Positions 45,063-57,116 of a DNA stretch of 64,000 nt are shown piece by piece. The stretch lies in the NCBI GenBank assembly GCA_950022295.1, contig OX465601.1, forward strand, positions 71,557,501 through 71,621,500. Reading direction: 5' to 3'. The notes under the pieces are model-generated. The model did no database searches. It saw nothing but the letters and a program-made list of their open reading frames with translations, and was not told the origin of the DNA. How positions within the stretch are numbered: position 1 is the first letter of the stretch; every line of letters begins with the position of its first letter. The position numbers and the translations under genes are program-made. The DNA comes from Bromus sterilis (lineage: Eukaryota; Streptophyta; Magnoliopsida; Poales; Poaceae).

Positions 45063-47931
45063 AATTCCTGCTCGTCCTCGAGTAGGTAAATGATAACAGG
45101 CATAATTTCTATGGTGACATGCTAGCAACTATATAAGAACTTTGAAAAGTAAAGCAATCAAGGTATGTGATTCAATTTAAGTCATAACATGCAAGAGTCT
45201 ATATTAGCATAGAAACAAGCAACGAAAGAACATTATGTGCAAGAGCTCTCGCTGTCCGTGACTCAAATGTCTCCAAATGGTGTTTGCATGCAAGAAGAGG
45301 GATAGGGAATACGAGAAAAAGGTATTTTTGTGTTGAGAACTCAATCCACTAAAGTTTCACACTTGGTCTTCTTTGGAATCTTATCTTGACTCGTCCCCAG
45401 ACCACTAGCCAGGTAGAAGTCAATTTGATCTACTCATTTTCGATATTTTGAGCACTCATGCAATGGATGAGCGTAAGAACGAGAGTTGACACTTAGGATG
45501 GCAAAGAGATAATATGGTGGAGGAGGAAGACAAAAAGGATGAGAAAGGCTCACATCAATGAGGACAATCACAGGCGAGAAGGCCAAATGATAGATATGAT
45601 GTGAGGAGTAGGGATTGCCATGCAACAGATGCACATATGAGCTGAAAAGCTCTCCAATGGAACTAGTCGGGGTGCATCTAACTTGCTCGCTCATGAAGAC
45701 CTAGAGCTCGTTTGAGGAGGCTCATCCTTGGAATATGTAGGCTAAGTTCTACAGTGTGAAGGTCCCCACATAGATATATGCATGAATGATCATCTCTATG
45801 GAGTAGAAGGATAAGAGGGAGCACTAGTGTGGATCTTTCAAAATGATATTAGTGTTGCCCTTTTTTCCCTTTTTATTTCTTTTTTCTCTTTTTTCTATTT
45901 TTTGTATTTTTTGGTGGCCTCAATGGCTCTTTCTATTTAACTCTCATTTGTCCTCTTTGGGATCTTTTATTTTGTCCACTTTGGGATCTTTTCCTCACTT
46001 AAGGGCAACACTCTAATTTACAAGAGGGTATAGAAGATCTTTCACACTTTACAAGGTACTCAAATCATAAAGAAGATCTAGCTATCATGATGTATGCAAA
46101 TGTATGCCTATGCCAGTGTAGCAGGAAGATGTATGACATGAAGATCAAGTCATGAAGAGGTGGATGTTGCACGGCAATATATCTCGGAAAGGCTATGAAA
46201 ATGCCTTGATAGGTAGGTATGGTGTCTGTTTTGAGGAAGGATATAAGGAGGTTTATGATGACAGAGCGTATCATGCCAAGGGTTTGGATGTACCGGCAAA
46301 GGTGGACGCCAACTCTCGGAATGAGAAGGAGGCAATGCACGGCACATGAGAGGCTAGCAAATATGAGGAGGTGGAAGTGTCAACTTTCAATACTTACATT
46401 AGTCTGAAGAACTCATGCACTTATTATCGGTAACTATCAATCTAATGAAGAGGTTCACAAAGAGACAAGTACCCTGAGGAGGAGTGTATGGGGGTTTGGT
46501 TATCCTTGCGCACCCTCGACTCATGGTATGTGAGTGTACTCTAATATTCGATCCCTCCGAAGATTAGCGATCCATCTAGTAGCTAGAGTTCTCAACTAGT
46601 TTTTTAGGTTTTGAAAATAAACACGGATTGCCCAAAATACGACACCTATCAATAATAGGCTAGAGCTCTTAACACCAAAAGTTCAATCATTACTCACATC
46701 AATACCTCAAAACTATTGCAAGTTACTACTCAAATCAAATAGCAACCTCAATTGCCTACTCTCAAGACAAGACACAACTCAATGCAACAACCAACTCTCT
46801 TAACAAGATAAACATGAAAACTAAAAAGAGTTCCAGCAACAAACTAAACAAAAGACAAGGCTCTTGTTAAAGACAAACTAAGACTAAAACTAAACATGGC
46901 AGTAGCTACGAAAGGATAAAGAACACACAACAACAAAAAGATAGGCATGAAGAATCCTATGATGTGTTCTAGATTTTGAAAGTGGAGCGTCTTTCTCTCC
47001 CACACAAAGTAAGAAGGGGTCTAACTTGTTATGAACAGAAATAAAATCTAGATAAAACTAAAAATAAAACCTAAGAGCGAGACGCTCCAAGCATAGCACA
47101 TAACGCATGAAGTGATAAAAATATAGTGAGACGAAGGACGAATTGATGATTGTTGATGGAGAAGGGGATGCACGGGGGCATCCCCAAGCTTAGACGCTTG
47201 AGTATCCTTGAATATTTTTTGGGGATGCATGTGGGCATCCCCAAGCTTGATCGCTTGACACTCCTAAATCTTCTTTCATCATCTTCCATCGCACACTTGA
47301 AAACTCCCTTCATACATAACTCATCATAAGCTGATTAGAGAGGTTAGTACCCTTAATAAATATTTTTTTCCTACTGGATATAAAGATATTCTTGAAGAGC
47401 TACCGTTTCTCAAGATTTCCAAAAGGTTTTTGCAAAGAAAAATCAAGCTTAAGGTTTGCAAAAGTAAGGAGAGACAAAACGTGACAGAATCTGTGAAAAA
47501 CCGAACAGCAGGTAGTAAAGAATTGTTTAATGGTACTTCTGCAAGTCAAATCAAAAAACTCAGAACATACGAAAGTTCCGTGATTGTATAGAGCATGCTG
47601 TGTAAAAACTTCAACTCAAGAAGATTAACTGGTGATTTAATCTGATTTTCCCCGTCACGGGGACAGAATTTGTTTTCTGGACAGCATGTCACAACTTTCA
47701 CTTCCCTTGTCATATGAGGCTATAACTTGGCACAACTCTTGAAAATAAAGATACAATGATGTTGCTACAGTACTAAAAATCATCAATACCACTAAAAACT
47801 CAAAGTAAAGATAACAAGGGTTGTCTCCCTAGAGCTCTTACTTTATAGCCATAAAGATAGGCTTAAGATTTTAGTGATGCTCTCATAGGAATAAGAGTTG
47901 AAGAACAAAAGAGAGCATCAAGAAGCAAATA
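45063..47931 (-). other. Non-coding internal region of D
   Basis: No gene recognised. Largely colinear with 38335-40960 of C. It carries further polypurine-like motifs near 47176-47192 and 47234-47250. A segment at about 45660-45780 is absent from C. Confidence 0.75.
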
Positions 47932-48562
47932 TCAAACACATTTATGTCTAACATGCTTCCTATGCAAAGGGATCTTGTAGAGAAATAACTCATTGAAGCA
48001 TAAAGATATTAGCATAGGAAGCCAAAATAAGTGCAACTTCAAAACCTTCAATATAAAGAGAGGGAACTTGATATTATTGAAATATCTATAAGCATATGTT
48101 CCCCTCTCATAATAATTTTCAGTGGGATCATGAATAAACTCAACAATATAAGTGTCACATAAAAAAAATCTTATCATGATCCACAAGCATAGAGAATTTG
48201 TTACTATCCACATAAGCAAAATCCTTCTCATTAGTAATAGTGGGAGCAAAATCAAGAAAATAGCTATCACATGAATCATTCTTATCATAATACACTTGCA
48301 AACGTTTATTCTTTATACAATAAGTGTCATCACAATAATCATCATAGATAGGAGGAAAAGTATCATCAAAATAAATTTCCTCATCAAAACTTGGGGGGCT
48401 AAAAAGATCATCTTCATAAAATGTAGCATCCCCAAGCTTATAACTTTGCATATCATTAGCATCAAAAGTATTCAAAGAAGGCATACTAATAACATTGCTA
48501 CTATCATGAGTGTTGTGCAAATAATAAAGCTCCATAGGCTTTTTGATCTCCTCCTCAAACAC
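47932..48562 (-). pseudogene. Coding remnant of element D
   Basis: Two overlapping minus-strand frames, 48562-48155 (MFEEEIKKPMELYYLH) and 48288-47932, join at an 8-T run near 48160 and look like one gene with a frameshift. The first is rich in Asp/Tyr (FDEEIYFDDTFPPIYDDY); the second contains EFIHDPTENYYERG and a hydrophobic Leu-rich tail. This protein recurs in Triticeae Gypsy elements of this type as I know them, but I cannot give it a function. It is unrelated to C's ORF at the equivalent position. Confidence 0.55.
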
Positions 48563-48702
48563 TTAATGTCCTAACTCAAGATAGATCTCATAAAGCTCTC
48601 TCATAAAAAAAATTGTTTTCCATAAAGCCTAACTAGTGAAAATAAAAACAAGAATCGAAAATAATTAATTGCAAGATCTAAAGATATACCTTCAAACCTT
48701 AC

Positions 48703-48721
48703 CTCCCCGGCAAAGGCACCA
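48703..48721 (-). other. Primer-binding site of D (tRNA-Asp type, mutated)
   Basis: Minus strand TGGTGCCTTTGCCGGGGAG, two differences from the usual TGGCGCCGTTGCCGGGGA. Confidence 0.7.
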
Positions 48722-48730
48722 GAAATAGCT

Positions 48731-50188
48731 TGATGTCTACACACGCTTCTATTCCTGTAGACTATGTCGGGCCTCCAAGCGCAGAGGTTTGTAGGACAGT
48801 AGCAATTGCCCTCAAGTGGATGACCTAAGGTTTATCGAACTCAGGGAAGTAGAGGCTGAAGATAGTCTATCTCAAGCAACCCTACAATTAAGATACAAGA
48901 AGTCTCTTGTGTCCCCAACACACCTAATACAACTAGGAGTTGTATAGGTGCACTAGTTCGGCGAAGAGCTGGTAAAATATTGGTGATAGGTGTGGCAAAG
49001 CAAGGTAATATAAATCTGTAATAAATAGTGCAGCAAGCAAACATGTGACAAAAGTGATCACAAACGGTGTAAAAATGGTGGAAACAAGGCCTAGGCTTCA
49101 TACTTTCGATAGTGGCAACTCTCAACAACATTAACATAGTCTAATCACATGATATTTCCCATAAAAGATGCAATGGAGACGCACTCGGAGGTCATTCCTT
49201 TGTGGTCAAGAGAGGACGAAAATTATGTAGGGCTACAAAAGCACACCTCAAAGTTCGTAGTTCTCAATCTATGGACTTCCCAATGTCACCGCGGCCATCC
49301 AAATAGAGTACCACAATACCCACAACATATCTCAAGGATAGTCAAAGACAAGCACCAAGAGACTCTCAATCTTAAATCAACACACAAAAGAGGAAATCAC
49401 TCATGAAAATATTCTTCTAATCCATGTCCAATAGACCGCTGTCACCATGGTCTCGGGGATTATACTAGATAAGGTCAAGTGAGTACATCAATCCAATACA
49501 TAGAGGAAGGGGAAATATCATGGGATCACCCTAGATTAACATAGCCTATGATCACAACGAAGATCACATCATGGGAGAGAGAATTGACCACATAGCTACT
49601 GGTAGAAACCTCAGCCCCGAGGAGGGACTACTCCCGCATCATGGAGGCAGGAAGCAACGTCGATGGAGATGAATTCGGGGGCACTTCCCCGTCCCGGCAG
49701 GGTGCCGGCACAGGAATTCTGGTCCCCCGAAGTTTGTCGGCGATGGCTGCGGAGATCGGAATTGCTTCTGGAGAAAAGGGGTCTGGAATCAGGGTTTTTG
49801 TGACGGGTGTATAAATAAGATACAAGGGGGGCCACCAGGGGAGGTCCCAGTCGCCCACGAGACCACCCGGCCCGGCCAAGCCCTAGGTCGCGCGGGGTGG
49901 CCGCCTGGGCACCAGGTGGGTCCCCTCTGGCCTTCTTCGGTGAATCCGGAAGCTTCCGGAACGCTGATTTTTTATCTGATCTTTCCCGAATTTTTGGAGC
50001 ACTTTTAATATGGGGGAAACCTGAAATAGAAAAACAGCAGAAAACAGGAACTGACACTTGGGTGCACTGAGTTAATAAGTTAGTCCAAATATTATCATAA
50101 GTGTATGAAAGTGTATCTAGATCATAGCAATATCACACAAAACATGCATGGAGCAAGCAGAAATTATCGATATGTTTGGGACGTATCA
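48731..50188 (-). repeat. 5' LTR of D
   Basis: 1,458 bp; minus strand TGATACGTCCCAAACATATCG to ...GTAGACATCA. Followed on the right by TSD ggtat. Confidence 0.9.
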
Positions 50189-50193
50189 GGTAT

Positions 50194-51738
50194 TAATCGT
50201 GTGCATATTATAATTTGTAAGAACCTTTTCTAAATATGCCTTTTGTGATAGTCCTAGAACTCCATTTTTCCTATCACGGTGAATTTCTATGCCCAAAACA
50301 TATGATGCTTCACTAAGATCTTTCATATCGAAGTTTGAGGACAAGAACTTCTTTGTTTCTTGGAGTAGACTAACATCACTGCTCGCAAGAAAGATATCAT
50401 CCACATACAAGATCAGGAAAATATATTTTCCATTTTTGAACTTTGCATAAACGTAGTTGTCCTCAAAATTCTCTTTAACTCCAAATATTTTAATGGTCTC
50501 ATTAAACTTTAGATACCACTGTCTAGAGGCTTGCTTTAACCCATAAATGGATTTCTTTAGGCGGCATCCCATGTCTTCCTTGCCTTTCATGATAAAACCC
50601 TTGGGTTGTTTCATGTAGACATTCTCCTCTAAATCCCCGTTTAAAAATGTCGTCTTTACATCCATTAGATGTAGCTCTAAATCAAAATGTGCAACTAATG
50701 CCATTATGATTCTGAAGGAATCCTTACATGAGACTGGAGAAAAAGTCTCATTGTAATCTATCACTTCTCTTTGTGTAAATAATTTTGCCACAAGTCGTGC
50801 TTTATACTTTTCTATGTTCCCATTAGAGCCATATTTCGTTTTGTAGACCCATTTACAACCTACTATTTTGGCTCCTTTAGGAATATTTTCTAAGTCCCAA
50901 ACATCATTGGAACTCATCCATTTCATCTCGTCTTCCATTGGCTCTTGCCACTGTGATGAGTGAGGGATTATCATGGCTTCTTCATATGAAGTGGGATCAT
51001 TGTCCATATGAACTATTTCTGTATTATAAACTTTATAATCGGAGGAAATAGCTGACTTTTTAGGTCTTTTAGACCTTCTAAGAGCCTCATTTTCTAGCAC
51101 ATCTTCTAAAGGTGGCTGTTGCACCTCCCTTTCATGCTCAACGATGGGTTCAGCCGGCTCCTGACGGATAGGTTCTGGATCTTCACCCATAGTTGGCATG
51201 GGTGGAGTTAAAACAGGTGCTTGCACCACAACCTTAGGGATTATCGATGCAGGTACAACAGGTAGTGAGAAAAATGACTCCTGAATCATCGGATTAGGTG
51301 CATGCACCCTCTTCTCCTTAAGATCAATTTTACGAGCTACCACGCTCCCCCTTATCATTTCGTCCTCTAAGAAGATTGCATGTCTCGTTTCTATGAACTT
51401 TGTGTATCTTTCTGGACAGTAGAAACGAAAACCTTTTGATCTATCAGGATAGCCAATGAAATGGCAACTCACTGTTTTTGGATCTAACTTTGCAATATTT
51501 GGATTAAAAACTTTGGCCTCAGCTAGGCTCCCCCACACCCTAAAGTGTTGGAGGGAGGGTACTCTTCCTGTCCACAACTCGTACGGTGTTTTGGGCACCG
51601 AATTGGTTGGTACTCTATTGAGAATGTGAATGGAAGTTTTAAGCGCATCCATCCATAATCCCAATGGTAACGACGAGTAGCTCATCATGCTTCGCACCAT
51701 ATCCATAAGTGTACGGTTACGCCTTTTAGCTACTCCAT
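50194..51738 (-). pseudogene. Copia E pol block 2 (integrase end and RT)
   Basis: One uninterrupted minus-strand frame: integrase C-terminal part (GVAKRRNRTLMDMVRSMM onward), a Pro-rich linker, and RT (CKWVYKTKYG, YKARLVAK, MDVKTTFLNG, YGLKQASRQW, LYVDDIFLA, YVLGIEIHRD). The YVDD catalytic motif is intact, and there is no stop in 515 codons. It is cut at 51738 by G and at 50194 by D, and joins the other E blocks in frame. It is much better preserved than E's gag. Confidence 0.9.
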
Positions 51739-54700
51739 TGTAACATCCTAAAAATTTCAAAATTTTGGAATGTTAATAAATAATATAATATTGATTGAAT
51801 TGTTTTGATTTTGGGATAAATGAAAACTTTTCCCTTGAGTTTTTTTTAAACCTTTACAAACCATTTAATAAAATTGGACAATCATTTATCCAATAATGAA
51901 AATTTTGGTAGTGAACTTTATTCAAAATTTCAAAGAATGATTTTCTTTCTTTTGTCCTTTTGAAATTTGGTACGAACCACAATTAAATATTTTCGAGTGA
52001 GAATAAAATGACTTTCTTAAATTTATTGTGGTCCCATACTCATTCTCGAATTCTTATTTTGGAGTTTATTGGATATTGACGTTTAAGAGATATTTAAATA
52101 TTTCCAATAATTTAATAAATAAAATGAGAGGAGATAATATGACTTCTCCAAAAACAGTATTGGAAAAAATTAATAATGTCGTTAATGAGTTTTTTTTTAT
52201 AAAAATCTATTTCTAAAATGTATTCTGAGAGGGAAATATAGTTTTCCTAGACTCTCTATGTTTTATTTGGCCTATACAATTTTATTTGAGAGTGTTTAAC
52301 CCAAATAATAAAAATAGGATTCCTAAGTCAATTGGACTGAGGTCATCTATCTATTTTTTCCCTCTATCTCTCTTTCCTTTTTCTTTATCTTGGGACAAAT
52401 TTTGCACTAAGGCCCATAGCCCGAGCGAGCTGTCTTCTTCCTCTCGTTCGTTCATGTATACGTGAACACAGAAGCAAATGGCCATGGCAACTGAAGCTCT
52501 TCCTCCTTTCCTCCCATCTACTCTTTTGACCGATTCATTTCAGAACCTACACAAAAATTATGGACAAGTTCATGAGGAATTCATTCACGGAAACAAAAAC
52601 GCGTTTTAATGCTTTTAATTGCCCATTATTACTCCATGAATGTCATTAACTCTATTTCCAAAACCTCGCTTTTAATGTTCATTATTTCTCCATGAATGCC
52701 ATTAACTCCATTCCAAAACCTCACCCACTCTCCTTCTATGGACCTCCCATGACCCTATAAATACCGCCCCTAGGACCCCTTTGAACCACACATTCCCACG
52801 CATAAAGTCCCTCTCCAAAGCCCTCTCCTTCGTGCGCAATTTCTCGTCGGAGTAAAGATGCATCCACACTTCCGATGAAGATTTTTGTCGCCATGAAAGG
52901 TACCTAGTCCATATTTCTTCCTCTAGTTTCTTCCCCTTGCCGATGCGCACCGTTGTGACATATTTTTCCTCTCGATTGCAAGGTCGGATCACGCCGTTCG
53001 TTTCATTGTGCTCTTCATGCGTTCTTCTCTACTCCGGTGGAACTTCTCGGCTATCCGAAGGCGAACATGGAGCTATAACCTTGTCCATCGAGTAGCCCAA
53101 ATCATCCTCTATCCCGTTCGGCTGTTTATTGACGCCCGCGACCTTTTTCCAAAATTCCGGCGAGATCTCCGGTGAGCCTTTCTCCCCTCTTTGTTCATCA
53201 TTTTATTTTGTAAAAATCGAATGGGTACAGACCTATCAGAACTCGCCATTTGGCATCCTTTTATTAATCCCGTAATTCATTTTAGCCAAAATAGTCAAAC
53301 TTCAGAAAATCATATCTTCTAGCCCGTAAGTCGGATTTTGACAAATTTCATATCCCCGGATTCCCTGGAACATGTAGTTTATTTTGGTCCAGTAATATTT
53401 CACTTTTGGTAATTTGAAATTTAACTCAAATTTATTTCTATAATTTGAGTATATTTGATATACATCTTATTCTATAATTTATTTGGAATATTTTCTTCAT
53501 CAAATTTGATCCTTAAAATCAAATCTTTCTGTTTGGACAATTTTCACATTCTTTCCATCATATAAATACACTATTTAGTTATATCTCTTTTTTATATAAA
53601 TTTGGCTACAAAAATTCAATCTTCTCAACAAGACCATCACGATTTCTATCGGATCTTTTTGAATCCAATCCAAGAATTGATTTCCTATTCAAATATGCAT
53701 ATGGACAAACCAACTGAGTTTGACATACTCTCCATCCAATTGATTTTATAATCAACCTCCAACATATCCAATTGATTTTACAATCCTCGGATATATGATT
53801 GCCATCATATTTCCATCCAATCCAACTTGATCCTATCTCAACCTATCCATGCCATAGTAATTAGTTTATTAATAGTAATAACTAAATATTTATGTTGTAA
53901 TTGTATCTTATTTGGATCTTCACTTTGGGTTGAGTTGTGTGTTGAAGTGTTTCTCTTTTACCGTTAGATATATTGTAACGAGATGGAGAGATGACTACGA
54001 GTAGAATATTTCATCGTCGGGATCCAGGCAAGTTACTCTTTTGATCATGCTCCAGTATTACCTATATTTTTTATATGCATTGTAGTCCAACTTAAATATT
54101 ATGCATTGATAGGATTATATATTATGCTATGCTATTGCACCCAGTAGTTCATTGAGGCAGGTCTGAACCTTATATCATTGTCGCCACCGTGTAGAATTAT
54201 ACTGCTTTGCTAAGTAGACGTGGATTGGAAAGTGATCCATTATGAGGTATGAGTGACTAAGTAGTAAACAGGACCAAGATAATCTTAATGAACCACCTGG
54301 GTGGAATGGTTGGGGGCACCCTGGAGGAACCAGTGGATTTGCCTGAGTGACCTGGAGATGGCCAGTAATCACTGCGGAATGCCACCCAGGCTTAAAGGGA
54401 TCAATCATATTTTTCATAACTAGAAGCTTACGTGTGTAGCCACAAGCTATTATGGGCTCTGGCTTGGTTGATTAGTTGTAGTGACTCTTACTAGGTGGTG
54501 CTACGAACGTAGTTATGAGTAGGTGGGATGGGCACCGCCAGAGTGAGGGAAACTCTTCTAAAAGACCATGTCTCGACCTTCCGGTTCTCATACAACATGC
54601 AGTGTGACGAACTAAAAAGGTGGTGGTCGAGTCTTGTGGGGAAAAGTGCACAAACCTCTGCAGAGTGTACAAACTAATTCTGATTAGCCGTGTCCCCGGT

Positions 54701-55287
54701 TACGGACAACTTTGAGACCCTAGAAGTGGGAATGTTGACGGATCTCATCATATTTAATTAATCAATCGGGTTTAATCAACTTTGGGAATAGATTGACTTG
54801 GAGAAACCAATTCAATCATATTATGAGCTTTGTAGTACTGTTATGATAATCTTTGAGTAGGACAAAATCAGCTTTATGCAAACTGAAACTCTTAGAGCTT
54901 TTCCACCAGCCAAAATTGCATGTAGAAGATAGGTCTGTTATATATTTTTTTGGGAGTAACTTGCCGTACATTCAAAGTACTGACCCATTTTGGGCTGTAA
55001 CCTTCGGTGTTGCAGGATTGTATACGACGAGTAAGTGATGCGATGTAGGGTTACGATGTCTACACTCAACTTTGCCGTTGGTGTTGATGGGACTCCACTT
55101 ATGTATTGTTTATTTCCGCGGTGTATGCTAGCCCAAAGGCTATAAGGTAATAAATACCATGTATTTACGTTACTTTTTGACATGTGATTCATGGTATTTC
55201 ATCGAGTACTGTGTGTGCTAGCATACTGATCCAGGGATAGCACAGAAGCATAGTAGACTTGGTTCCTTTTGGGACCGGGTCGTTACA
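51739..55287 (+). repeat. 5' LTR of G
   Basis: TGTAACATCC...GGGTCGTTACA. AT-rich first and third quarters. TATA box at 52756. No host-gene fragment recognised. Confidence 0.94.
52756..52763 (+). promoter_or_regulatory. TATA box of G 5' LTR
   Basis: TATAAATA in CCCTATAAATACCGCCCCTAGG. The same sequence is at 58133-58140 in the 3' LTR. Confidence 0.75.
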
Positions 55288-55290
55288 AGA

Positions 55291-55302
55291 TGGTATCAGA
55301 GC
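55291..55302 (+). other. Primer-binding site of G (tRNA-Met)
   Basis: TGGTATCAGAGC three bases after the LTR. Confidence 0.95.
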
Positions 55303-57103
55303 ACATGTTGAATGTAGGTCGTGGCCCTAGAAACTGGAAAGCCATTAGGAAGTATACTCTCTAAAAATATTATTAAAAAAAATCCATTACTACTCATCTT
55401 TTCTAAGTTTTACCAAACACTCCCTCTTATCCCAAACAAGTTAGACTATACCCATGCCACTTTGACCACTGAGAAGGATTGTGTTATGTCTCTTCGGGAA
55501 GGACAAGATATTGGACAACTCAAGACCATTTCGGAGAATAGATGTTTTCAACGTGAATTAGAAGTATGGAAGTATGGAAGACTCGAAGAATTTGAAGACT
55601 CTAAAGATCCCAAGATTATTCAAGACCCATAGAAGACCCAGATACATCCAAGACTAAGATGCTTGTGAAGAAGTTAAGGAATATATTACACAATACCAAT
55701 AGTATCCAAGCCCACCATGAGAGTTGTGAAATGAACGAAAGAGTGCGAGTAGAGTGCCCGACCATGCGAGCTCATGTGGAGGAAGGTACCATAGGAATTG
55801 TTTTGATTGACTTTATGAGTGATATTTGGAGTTTTCTCGGAGTTCTCGCTATTGATTTAATGATTGGTGTCATTTGAACTGTTAAATTTAAATTTGTATT
55901 TTTGGGATACGTATTTCGTAGGATTTATTATTAATTGAACCTTGAGAGTTGTGAGCAACGGATGAAGTATCATAAGACCATCACATCGACGAAACTCCTT
56001 GTATCGAAGACTTTCAAGAACCGAAGAGAATGAAGACTTCCTGACGAAAACGTAGTAAACGAGTCTATTATGCATGTTAGTTGTTTGATAATTGTTGTGT
56101 AGGTATCCATCTCCTCTTCTCTCTAAAATTCTATCTCATCTCTGACCAACCTTGAAACCCATAGATGGACATTAATATTTTGATGAGACCAGTGACCCAG
56201 TCAAAGTAGAAGAGTGGATTCAAAATATAGAATGGAAAAGAATCACCCATTTTCAAGGAGAAAACAATTGTTGAAGACGGAAGTTCCCTATTCTATGGAT
56301 GCAAGTTTTGAGCACAAACAATGTAGGATCATCGCCACCCAAAAATGTTTATTAGTTTTGCAGGTGAATACCTCTTTAAGAGGAGTGAGAAAGACTTAGT
56401 GTTAGAATACGTGATTCATCTATCTACATATGAAGTAATGATTTGAGTACGGGATGGATTGGCCCCCATACCGAAGACTCTTATTATATACTTTGGTATG
56501 TTAGATTGGTAAATTAGAGAGACAAAAAATGTAGTAGAGTGTCGATGCGACAAGCCTAAACCATAGAATGGTAAGACGCATTACCCTTGTAGATAGGCAT
56601 CGTGCCAAACGTAGGTTGTACGGTGAGTAAGAAACATGAAGATTTTCAAGAAGCTTAATTTGGGAAGTTATTTGACCACCATGAGCGTCTTGATAGGTAG
56701 TTTTGGAACCTATGTATTTTAGCAAGACTTGTTCCTTGGGGAGATACAGATTCTTATCTATAGAAGATTGATGAAGAACCATCATGGAATGAAGGATTTT
56801 GAAGACCCCATAAGCTTTCTTCTAAGGGTGGTAGTTTCCTAACACCCTGGTGGATAAATGATACGAACCACACCTTGGTTGAGGTTCAGAACTGGTGTCT
56901 AAAGCTGCGTGCCCAGGATATGATTTAAGTAACGGAAGCATATGGAATTGTATCGGTGGAAGACAACCCTCACACGAGAAGTGAAGATAAACTACAAGCC
57001 TCATAATGTTATGCCAAGACCATGGGGAAGTAACCCAAAAATCCTCGAGCCTAACTCATTTCTTTCGAGCCTTTGCAAATCTCGAGGACGAGATTTCTTT
57101 TAA
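55303..57103 (+). other. Internal region of G with gag relic
   Basis: No long ORF; the largest plus-strand frames are 103 residues (55321-55632) and about 70. At 56202-56243 a short frame reads DPVKVEEWIQNIE, like the DPxxAxxWLRxIE motif of chromovirus gag, so the region seems to be a decayed and deleted gag rather than foreign DNA. Nothing else identified. Confidence 0.6.
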
Positions 57104-57116
57104 GGGTGGTAGTTTG
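57104..57116 (+). other. Polypurine tract of G
   Basis: AAGGGTGGTAGTT directly before TGTAACATCC. Confidence 0.7.

Larger units (their letters stand above)
36633..50188 (-). mobile_element. Element D: non-autonomous Gypsy (TGATACGT type), interrupted by C
   Basis: Minus-strand element with 5' LTR 48731-50188, 3' LTR 36633-36701 continued at 43675-45048, a tRNA-Asp-like primer site and a polypurine tract. The TSD is an exact ggtat (36628-36632 and 50189-50193), and E's RT frame joins correctly across it. Internal region is about 3.7 kb with no pol. The 3' LTR was hit by the related element C 69 bp from its outer end. Confidence 0.9.

Noticed and set aside
36633..50188. Tandem duplication of a 7-kb unit (C next to D)
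   Set aside because: The gacag/gacaa and ggtat duplications and different LTR ends show two separate insertions, one inside the other.
52702..52992. 96-codon minus-strand frame duplicated at 58079-58369
   Set aside because: Duplicated because it lies in the two LTRs of G; it runs antisense across the LTR's TATA box and transcribed leader.
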